From positions 1-8,938 of the forward strand of contig MHDO01000093.1 in NCBI GenBank assembly GCA_001805005.1: a DNA stretch of 8,938 bases, in the 5' to 3' direction. Position 1 is the stretch's first letter, and each line of letters opens with the position of its first letter. The notes under the pieces were generated by a model that was not told the origin of the DNA, searched no databases, and saw nothing but the letters and a program-made list of their open reading frames with translations. The DNA comes from Nitrospinae bacterium RIFCSPLOWO2_12_39_16 (GTDB taxonomy: Bacteria; Nitrospinota; Nitrospinia; UBA9942). Below are positions 5,010 through 8,938 of the stretch, in pieces. The position numbers and the translations under genes are program-made.

Positions 5010-5990
5010 TTAAAACGACAGATGTGTCCAGAGTCCTACAGCGTAATATTTATCAGCAAGTTCCCCGTTTAGATTCAGCCGCAACAAAAGTATATTTATA
5101 TCTAATCCTGCGATATATCTCATATAAAAACTCTCTGGACTCTTTGACCCTGCCCCCGAGGTGCTGAGGTTCCCAGAAGCACCTACGCCATCAAGAGTGA
5201 GCGTTCCCTTTGTGGTAAGGGTCGTATCCACATTTCCATAATTCTTATTTGCCGCTATACCTGCATAAGGAGTAACAAAGATGAGACTTTTACTTATTAT
5301 CGCCTTCAATCCAATTGACTGTGTTGACCATTTCGTTTCTCCTGTGGTTGTAGAATCTAAAATCTGTGTATAGCTATTGCCTCCATAACTCTGTGGGGTA
5401 GTCTCTTTGTAGGTTTCTGAGCTTGTTATTTTTCCTGACGCCGCATCATAAGTCAGACTCAGAGAAATATCCGGGAGGGCAACGCCTGACAATCCCTTTC
5501 CAAAAAACTGCCTTCTCAGCTCGGCACCATAGACCGTATTACTTGCATCAAATGAGGCATTTCCCTCATCTAACTTAAAAGAATAACCTCCATATTTTAA
5601 ACCAAGATCCATATCCAACGGCAGTCCCAGCTTGCTCTGAAGCAATATACCAGGCACTCCCATTGCTCCCTTAAAATCCAGACTGCTGGTTTTAATGGTT
5701 CTGGTTGGGAGAGACCTCAGCTTGTTTGTATCCACATTCCAGATAGCCGCCGTAGCACCAGCTCCAAGCTCAAAACTTCCGATGCCGTGGACTTCTGCCG
5801 GACGGTTTGCCCCTCCTACCGCACTATATGCTATGCCCTCAGAAAGCTCCTCGCTTGTCCATTTACTTATCAATCCGTAGTCATAAGCAACATCATCCTT
5901 TGCAGTCGCTATATCCTCGGTTATTCCTGCAAAAGCATTGGAAGAAAAGATAACTGCAAAACAATATATAAAAAATACCAATTTTTTCAC
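5010..5990 (-). CDS. Outer-membrane beta-barrel protein of unknown family
   Basis: 326 aa from GTG 5990. The GTG was chosen because an ideal AAGGAGG lies about 6 bases upstream and a Sec signal peptide begins exactly there (positively charged start, hydrophobic LVFFIYCFAVIFSS, cleavage after N-A-F-A at residue 21). An in-frame ATG at 6080 would translate through a tRNA fragment and is rejected. The mature protein has many alternating hydrophobic/polar strands rich in Gly, Ser, Thr and Tyr (DMDLGLKYGGYSFKL, DISLSLTYDA, FVTPYAGIAANKNYG) and long Ser/Thr/Gly loops. It ends in YYAVGLWTHLSF with a terminal Phe, the usual C-terminal signal for barrel insertion. No family or substrate can be named. 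The gene is just downstream of a truncated tRNA-His, so the integration event may have changed its transcription. Confidence 0.8.
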   Translation of the reverse strand: MKKLVFFIYCFAVIFSSNAFAGITEDIATAKDDVAYDYGLISKWTSEELSEGIAYSAVGGANRPAEVHGIGSFELGAGATAAIWNVDTNKLRSLPTRTIKTSSLDFKGAMGVPGILLQSKLGLPLDMDLGLKYGGYSFKLDEGNASFDASNTVYGAELRRQFFGKGLSGVALPDISLSLTYDAASGKITSSETYKETTPQSYGGNSYTQILDSTTTGETKWSTQSIGLKAIISKSLIFVTPYAGIAANKNYGNVDTTLTTKGTLTLDGVGASGNLSTSGAGSKSPESFYMRYIAGLDINILLLRLNLNGELADKYYAVGLWTHLSF

Positions 5991-6011
5991 ACCATCCTCC
6001 TTTTTTAAAAA

Positions 6012-6058
6012 TGGGGTGAGCGAAGGGGCTTGAACCCTCAGCCTCTGGAGCCACAGTC
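6012..6058 (-). tRNA. 3' half of tRNA-His (anticodon GTG), truncated: attachment-site remnant
   Basis: Read on the minus strand, the DNA contains the anticodon loop CTGTGGC (anticodon GTG, 6052-6054) with its 3' stem. A variable region follows, then the T-arm GAGGG-TTCAAGC-CCCTT and the acceptor 3' strand CGCTCAC. It ends with discriminator C and encoded CCA (6012-6014). The C discriminator with room for a G-1 partner is the hallmark of tRNA-His. The 5' half is missing: no GTGAGCG acceptor strand and no D-arm occur upstream. The 5' side of the anticodon stem (TGGGA) pairs only partly with TCCAG, so the join is in the anticodon stem. tRNA 3' halves of this kind are the classic duplicated core left at one end of an integrated element. 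It cannot make a working tRNA. Confidence 0.75.
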
Positions 6059-6071
6059 CCATCAAGCCTAT

Positions 6072-6100
6072 TTTTATCATTCCTTCAAACCCCTTGTCAA
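6072..6100 (-). promoter_or_regulatory. Promoter-like sequence reading into the tRNA-His fragment and barrel gene
   Basis: Minus-strand TTGACA (6095-6100), a 17-bp spacer and ATAAAA (6072-6077). It lies on the mobile-element side of the tRNA junction. It could drive transcription outward through the truncated tRNA into the outer-membrane gene. Confidence 0.45.
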
Positions 6101-6140
6101 TACTTATACCTTTTTGATTTTACTTGATTTAAAGGTAAAT

Positions 6141-6208
6141 AGTCAAGTCAGGTGGAGTCAGACAAAATCAGGGGTTAATTTAATGCTGTTAGGCACAATT
6201 TAGGCACA
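6141..6208. repeat. Phased short direct repeats next to the tRNA attachment core
   Basis: AGTCA occurs at 6141, 6146 and 6156, spaced 5 and 10 bp. An 11-bp tandem repeat follows: TTAGGCACAAT (6189-6199) and TTAGGCACATT (6200-6210). Helically phased repeats between an attachment core and an excisionase-type gene fit arm-type integrase sites or Xis sites of tyrosine-recombinase elements. The role is inferred from position. Confidence 0.5.
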
Positions 6209-6234
6209 TTTAACAGTATGAAAAAGGAGGATAT

Positions 6235-6444
6235 ATGGATGCTTTAAAGACAAGTGAAATACTTCCAAAAAGGTTATTGTCAGTTAAGGAAACCAGCGTC
6301 TATTTAGGAAGGTCTGTTAGTGCCATAAGAGAGCTAATCTGGGCTGGTAAATTACCTTGTGTAAAAATTGATAAACGAATACATCTTGATATTTATGATT
6401 TAGAAAAGATTATAAGTAATCACAAGACGGTTTTTACTTATTAA
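6235..6444 (+). CDS. Excisionase-type helix-turn-helix DNA-binding protein
   Basis: 69 aa with a very strong AAAGGAGG ribosome binding site 6 bases before the ATG. Residues 14-58 carry the MerR/excisionase-like HTH_17 pattern: RLLSVKETSVYLGRSVSAIR, then ELIWAGKLPCVKID, then IHLDIYDLEKII. This is helix-turn-helix, a wing with G-K-L-P, and a closing helix. Such proteins bend attachment-site DNA and steer a tyrosine recombinase toward excision, or act as small regulators. It lies 175 bases from the tRNA-His 3' half with short phased repeats in between, which favours a recombination directionality role. No integrase gene is in the window. It is followed by its own terminator. Confidence 0.75.
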   Translation: MDALKTSEILPKRLLSVKETSVYLGRSVSAIRELIWAGKLPCVKIDKRIHLDIYDLEKIISNHKTVFTY

Positions 6445-6474
6445 CCCATCAGGGAAAAGCGGGCATACTTTACA

Positions 6475-6506
6475 CCCCAGAGCCTAAAAACTCTGGGGTT
6501 TTCTTT
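6475..6506 (+). terminator. Rho-independent terminator after the excisionase-type gene
   Basis: A perfect 8-bp stem, CCCCAGAG (6475-6482) and CTCTGGGG (6491-6498), with an 8-base loop, followed by TTTTCTTT. It starts 30 bases after the stop codon. Confidence 0.85.
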
Positions 6507-6522
6507 GTAATGATACTTGAGT

Positions 6523-6657
6523 ATGCTATCAGTAAAAATCAGAAAATATCAGAGTATCACCCTGAATGAGAAAAGGGATTTAAAGGCTGTTTTTGTAAGA
6601 CAGAAACAAGGTTTTATAAGGGCAAACAGAGAAAATGGGTTTTACATTTTAAATTGA
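6523..6657 (+). CDS. Possible 44-aa small protein, unknown
   Basis: ATG 6523 to TGA 6655-6657 encodes MLSVKIRKYQSITLNEKRDL, then KAVFVRQKQGFIRANRENGF, then YILN. The composition is protein-like (basic, well-spaced hydrophobics, no rare bias). It fills most of the space between the terminator and the toxin promoter. There is no Shine-Dalgarno sequence and no recognised family. It may be a leftover of an element gene or a genuine small ORF. Its end overlaps the -35 box of the next operon. Confidence 0.3.
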   Translation: MLSVKIRKYQSITLNEKRDLKAVFVRQKQGFIRANRENGFYILN

Positions 6658-6682
6658 TTTTATTATCTAATTGGTTTAAAAT
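6654..6682 (+). promoter_or_regulatory. tumEA-type promoter, leaderless
   Basis: TTGATT (6654-6659), a 17-bp spacer and TAAAAT (6677-6682). The toxin ATG starts 8 bases after the -10, so the mRNA would start at or within a base or two of the ATG. There is no Shine-Dalgarno sequence. Confidence 0.6.
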
Positions 6683-6688
6683 ACCAAT
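6670..6688. promoter_or_regulatory. Operator palindrome bracketing the -10 box
   Basis: Perfect 6-bp arms, ATTGGT (6670-6675) and ACCAAT (6683-6688), with the -10 hexamer lying between and touching them. It ends one base before the toxin ATG. This is the likely autoregulatory site of the downstream toxin-antitoxin pair. Confidence 0.5.
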
Positions 6689-6689
6689 A

Positions 6690-6983
6690 ATGAAATCGGA
6701 GCTTGTCATATACAAAAAAGTTACAGATGCGTTAGGAAATACGATTGAGATTAAAATATGGCAGGTAAGACCTTCTACTCACAAACCTCATGGATATAAA
6801 TATTCTTTGGTTTACATTGTGAATGATATAAGGGTAATAGGTTATGACAATGCCGAAAGGAAGGGAGACCACAGGCATTATGGACAGATTGAGAAAGGTT
6901 ATGACTTTAAAGATATTGACAATTTATTAGAGGATTTTTATAAAGACATAGAAAAATATAGGGAGGGCAATTATGAAAATTAA
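6690..6983 (+). CDS. tumE: TumE-family (DUF6516) toxin
   Basis: 97 aa from ATG 6690; an in-frame ATG at 6654 is rejected because it would lie upstream of the predicted transcript start. The sequence is that of TumE/DUF6516 proteins. It begins MKSELVIYKKVTDALGNTIE with an IEIKIWQV strand, then HGYKYSLVYI. The conserved block RVIGYDNAERKGDHRHYG (48-65) contains G-Y-D-N and the H61-x-H63 pair, and a helix DNLLEDFYKDIEKYRE closes it. NCBI-style annotation treats this family as the toxin of a two-gene module with an HTH antitoxin; the biochemical target is not something I can read from the sequence. It overlaps the antitoxin gene by 11 bases, so the two are translationally coupled. Intact. Confidence 0.82.
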   Translation: MKSELVIYKKVTDALGNTIEIKIWQVRPSTHKPHGYKYSLVYIVNDIRVIGYDNAERKGDHRHYGQIEKGYDFKDIDNLLEDFYKDIEKYREGNYEN

Positions 6984-7344
6984 AAAAATAAAAATAGAAA
7001 TTAAGAACATTAAGGACATCTTTGAAGATGTAAAGAACACTATAAAAAAAATAGAGAGGGGCGAAAAACTTAAATCTGTTAAAGAGCCTGAAATCTATTT
7101 TACCAGTTTTGAGGCATTCAGAAAAGCACTGACACCTAAAAGGCTTGAGTTATTACATATCATTAAAACAAAAAATCCATCTTCAATTAACCGCCTTGCA
7201 AGGCTGGCAAAGAGGGACATAAAGAATGTAGCAGAGGATGTAAAATATTTAGAGCAGATAGGACTTATTGAAAAACAGGAGCATGAAAGGGAAATCAGAC
7301 CATTTATAGAGTATGATAAGATTAATTTAGAAATAGCAGTTTAA
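6973..7344 (+). CDS. tumA: HVO_A0114/TumA-type HTH antitoxin
   Basis: 123 aa, starting inside the toxin gene's last codons, with GGGAGGG about 6 bases before the ATG. A basic N-terminus (MKIKKIKIEI) leads into a stretch typical of the family (EIYFTSFEAFRKALTPKRLE, 40-59). The winged HTH follows: LLHIIKTKNPSSINRLARLA, then KRDIKNVAEDVKYLEQIGLI (60-99). The S/T-F-E ... L-T-P-K-R pattern before the HTH is characteristic of HVO_A0114-like regulators paired with TumE. It should bind the toxin and repress from the palindrome at 6670-6688. No terminator is evident after it, and the 84 bases to the next gene hold an AGCTATCT direct repeat and nothing else I can name. Confidence 0.8.
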   Translation: MKIKKIKIEIKNIKDIFEDVKNTIKKIERGEKLKSVKEPEIYFTSFEAFRKALTPKRLELLHIIKTKNPSSINRLARLAKRDIKNVAEDVKYLEQIGLIEKQEHEREIRPFIEYDKINLEIAV

Positions 7345-7428
7345 AAACTATTCAGGGGATAGGGTAGCTCCCGAAAAAACTTTTTGAAGGTTGGGCAATG
7401 TCTACAGCTATCTCTTTTCTAAAGCTAT

Positions 7429-7968
7429 CTACAAATTCTTGCACCCATTCTCCTCCCCCATATCACACGCCCTTTGTAAATCAGATATTGCCCTGCCCAT
7501 ATTTCCTGATAAAGCATAAGCAATCCCACGATTGGTGTAGGCATCGGCATAATTCGGGTCTAATGCAATTGCCTTTGTGTATGCCTCTATTGCAGAATCA
7601 TGTTCTTTGTTTAAACTATATTGATACCCTTTATCAAACCACTGCCTTGCCTCAAATAGCCTCTCATCATCTGTGATTTTTGCCTCTACCTGTTTCTTTT
7701 CCTTTTCTCCCTTTGCCCCTGCCAACTGTTTCTTTAATTCCTCAATCTCTCTCTGGCTCTTATCGTAATCAGCCTGTATCTTCTTGTAATCTTCTACGAC
7801 TGATTTCTCCTTTACCCTCTTTGCCATTTCTTCAATCTTATCAGTATTGACCTTTGCCTTGATTTTTATCCAAAAGTGAAAGCCATCTCCAACAACAGTC
7901 CTCTTTTTATCAAGTATCTCAACTTCCATAATCCCTGATGCAAGAACTTGGAGCTCATCCTTTGTTAA
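7429..7968 (-). pseudogene. C-terminal part (coiled coil plus TPR) of a frameshifted secreted TPR protein
   Basis: From ATG 7929 this is 166 codons, but the same frame is open and conserved-looking for 13 more codons upstream (LTKDELQVLASGI). Those codons abut the end of the N-terminal piece, so the ATG is internal. Order of parts: a beta segment EVEILDKKRTVVGDGFHFWI and KIKAKVNTDK; a long coiled coil with heptads (DYKKIQADYDKSQREIEELK, then KQLAGAKGEKEKKQVEAKI); then TPR units near the C-terminus. The TPR units are ARQWFDKGYQYSLNKEHDSA, IEAYTKAIALDPNYADAYTN and RGIAYALSGNMGRAISDL, ending RACDMGEENGCKNL. TPRs bind partner proteins. With the upstream fragment rejoined by one base the protein would be 252 aa. 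Confidence 0.75.
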
Positions 7969-8186
7969 TTGCGATTCTCTACTTTTGTATAACTCTCTAC
8001 ATAAGTCCCTGCCTGTTCAAGGGCAATCCTCTTTGCCTGAAGCAATGCCCTGCTCTCTGCAACACCCGGCGTCTCCCCATCCCCCATATTGTATGTGCCT
8101 TCCGAAATGATTTCTTTTGTTTGGGCAAAACCAAGAGATGGGAAAAACAGGAATAGAGCAATAATAACTGCAAAAATATATCTCAT
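7965..8186 (-). pseudogene. N-terminal part of the frameshifted secreted TPR protein (signal peptide plus FlgT-N/LPP20-like domain)
   Basis: 73 codons from ATG 8186, with GAGGTGA 5 bases upstream. A signal peptide MRYIFAVIIALFLFFPSLGF (cleavage after G-F-A) predicts export to the periplasm. The rest, EGTYNMGDGETPGVAESRAL then LQAKRIALEQAGTYVESYT, resembles the strand-plus-helix domain of FlgT-N/LPP20-type proteins, in which a helix of A-K-R-x-A-L-E-Q-A-G-T is conserved. The frame runs into TAA 7965-7967 just after KVENRN. One additional base between 7971 and 7968 would continue it into the C-terminal part with no loss of sequence. The lesion is a single-base deletion or a sequencing error. 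Confidence 0.75.
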
Positions 8187-8218
8187 ATCTCACCTCAATA
8201 CTGTTTAAGAACAGGTAA

Positions 8219-8247
8219 AAGATATTCCATTTTTTATTAAAATGCAA
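8219..8247 (-). promoter_or_regulatory. Promoter of the TPR protein gene
   Basis: Minus-strand TTGCAT (8242-8247), a 17-bp spacer and TATCTT (8219-8224), about 30 bases upstream of the gene's ribosome binding site. It is divergent from the vapBC promoter. Confidence 0.4.
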
Positions 8248-8295
8248 GCGGTTTTTATCAACTATCGGGCTTAATAACCTTGTTGGCTTTTTATT

Positions 8296-8325
8296 TTGAC
8301 ACTTGTTTTAGTAATACTGTATAAT
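8296..8325 (+). promoter_or_regulatory. vapBC promoter
   Basis: Both hexamers are consensus: TTGACA (8296-8301), an 18-bp spacer and TATAAT (8320-8325). It lies 30 bases upstream of the vapB ATG and leaves room for a normal leader with a GGAGGTGA ribosome binding site. Confidence 0.8.
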
Positions 8326-8333
8326 AATACTAA
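8308..8333. promoter_or_regulatory. Operator dyad over the vapBC -10 box
   Basis: TTAGTAATA (8308-8316) and TAATACTAA (8325-8333) match as inverted arms at 8 of 9 positions, around an 8-bp centre that holds most of the TATAAT box. This is the expected position for VapB/VapBC autorepression. Confidence 0.5.
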
Positions 8334-8355
8334 CCATAAATACGGAGGTGATACT

Positions 8356-8589
8356 ATGATAAAAACTTCAATATCTATTCCTGATGAAATTTATACAGAA
8401 GCAAAAAAGGCTACTGATAATTTCAGTCTATTGGTATCGGATGCGCTTAAAGAATATTTGAGAAAGAAAAATATCAAGAAGGCTGTATCTTCTTTTGGTA
8501 AATGGCAAAAGAGGGATAAGGATAGCGTAGATATTGTGAATGAGTTAAGAAAAGAGGAGAGCCGAAGATATGCAAACCGTAATGATTGA
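8356..8589 (+). CDS. vapB: VapB-type antitoxin
   Basis: 77 aa from ATG 8356, with GGAGGTGA 5 bases upstream; an in-frame ATG at 8296 overlaps the promoter and is rejected. The N-terminus MIKTSISIPDEIYTEAKKAT reads as a ribbon-helix-helix DNA-binding domain (strand K-T-S-I-S-I-P, then two helices to about residue 45, SLLVSDALKEYLRKKN). The tail, FGKWQKRDKDSVDIVNELRK and EESRRYANRND, is basic and acidic and flexible, as in antitoxins that wrap their toxin. Its last 20 bases overlap the toxin gene. Intact. Confidence 0.85.
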   Translation: MIKTSISIPDEIYTEAKKATDNFSLLVSDALKEYLRKKNIKKAVSSFGKWQKRDKDSVDIVNELRKEESRRYANRND

Positions 8590-8938
8590 TACTGATATAG
8601 CCATTGACTATTTAAGAGGCATATCATCTGCAAAGGATTTAATATTACCTCTATGGAAAACTAACACAGCATATTTGAGTATTCTAACGGTTTACGAACT
8701 CCACGCAGGAATGAGAGAGAATGAAAAAGAAGATACAAATAATTTTATCAATGCCTGCAATATAGAGCCTATCACCATTGAAATAGCAAAAAAAGGCGGT
8801 GAGATTTACAGGCATTACAGAACACAGGGCATAACATTAACCTCTAACGATTGTCTTATAAATGCCACTGCCATAGTCAAAGGGCATAAAATAGCAACCA
8901 GAAATAAAGCTCATTACCCGGATAAAAAGATAATATGG
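8570..8938 (+). CDS. vapC: VapC-type PIN-domain ribonuclease toxin, 3' end off the window
   Basis: 123 codons from ATG 8570 and still open at the right edge; the family is usually about 125-140 aa, so only a few residues are missing. PIN-domain landmarks are present: MIDTDIAIDYLRG with D7 and D9 at the first strand, and LSILTVYELHAGM with the conserved Glu after the second. ITLTSNDCLINATAIVKGHK has the third acidic residue, and IATRNKAHYP follows, where the family has T-R-N/D. VapC toxins cut tRNA or rRNA using Mg in this acidic pocket. The start could be ATG 8570 or 8582. A GAGGAG inside vapB lies about 11 bases before ATG 8570. Overlap with vapB implies coupled translation. The toxin looks catalytically complete, unlike the HigB-type toxin in this window. 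Confidence 0.85.
   Translation, partial: MQTVMIDTDIAIDYLRGISSAKDLILPLWKTNTAYLSILTVYELHAGMRENEKEDTNNFINACNIEPITIEIAKKGGEIYRHYRTQGITLTSNDCLINATAIVKGHKIATRNKAHYPDKKIIW

Noticed and set aside
5991..6080. N-terminal extension of the outer-membrane protein from ATG 6080
   Set aside because: It translates the tRNA-His fragment. The GTG at 5990 has an ideal ribosome binding site and begins a clean signal peptide.
7345..7428. Terminator or RNA gene after tumA
   Set aside because: Only weak A/T pairing and an AGCTATCT direct repeat are present; no stable stem with a T-tract.
7398..8156. + strand ORFs of 92 and 72 codons
   Set aside because: Both are antisense shadows of the TPR protein gene and are rich in Cys, His and Pro without pattern.
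1..8938. CRISPR array or transposase
   Set aside because: No regularly spaced repeats and no transposase-like ORF could be found on either strand.

Overview
This is an AT-rich bacterial window. The outer-membrane protein with a signal peptide points to a Gram-negative host. The style of the housekeeping genes would suit Nitrospirota or a Desulfobacterota-like lineage, but that placement is a weak inference. The window mixes a few intact chromosomal genes (acpS, deoC, an outer-membrane beta-barrel protein) with a dense scatter of defence, toxin-antitoxin and mobile-element material, much of it broken.

Left part (1-1900): a very AT-rich restriction-modification remnant on the + strand. A DNA methyltransferase gene that enters from the left edge has lost an internal segment. 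Its target-side half runs directly, out of frame, into a mutated copy of the C-terminal SAM-binding motif. Next come an apparently intact winged-helix plus PD-(D/E)XK-like putative endonuclease, a small unknown gene broken at an 8-T run, and a 75-aa unknown. acpS follows almost immediately (1903-2301).

Middle (2380-4270): a start-side fragment of a type IIG/type I-like restriction enzyme (2382-2885) is joined tail-to-tail with a start-side fragment of a nucleoside 2-deoxyribosyltransferase-like gene on the opposite strand (2827-2985). A leftward toxin-antitoxin operon follows. Its HigB/RelE-type toxin has an in-frame TGA where the family has Trp, while its HigA-type antitoxin is intact. Next are a frameshifted small gene with a good promoter and a widespread type of intergenic palindromic repeat. 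deoC (4269-4943) ends against a second repeat and faces a leftward outer-membrane beta-barrel gene (5010-5990).

Right part (6012-8938): directly upstream of the barrel gene lies only the 3' half of a tRNA-His gene, with anticodon GTG, discriminator C and encoded CCA. To its right are phased short direct repeats, an 11-bp tandem repeat and an excisionase-type HTH gene. This looks like the scar or edge of an integrative element that used tRNA-His as its attachment site. Beyond it are a TumE/TumA-type toxin-antitoxin pair, a signal-peptide/coiled-coil/TPR protein split by a one-base frameshift, and a VapB/VapC pair that runs off the right edge.

The three toxin-antitoxin modules share a regulatory layout: a palindrome overlaps or brackets the -10 box. 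In the two toxin-first modules the predicted transcript begins at or next to the toxin ATG, with no Shine-Dalgarno sequence, whereas vapB has a normal leader and a strong ribosome binding site. No wholly new system is evident. The most notable points are the tRNA-His attachment scar, the head-truncated gene fusions and the cluster of inactivated defence genes.
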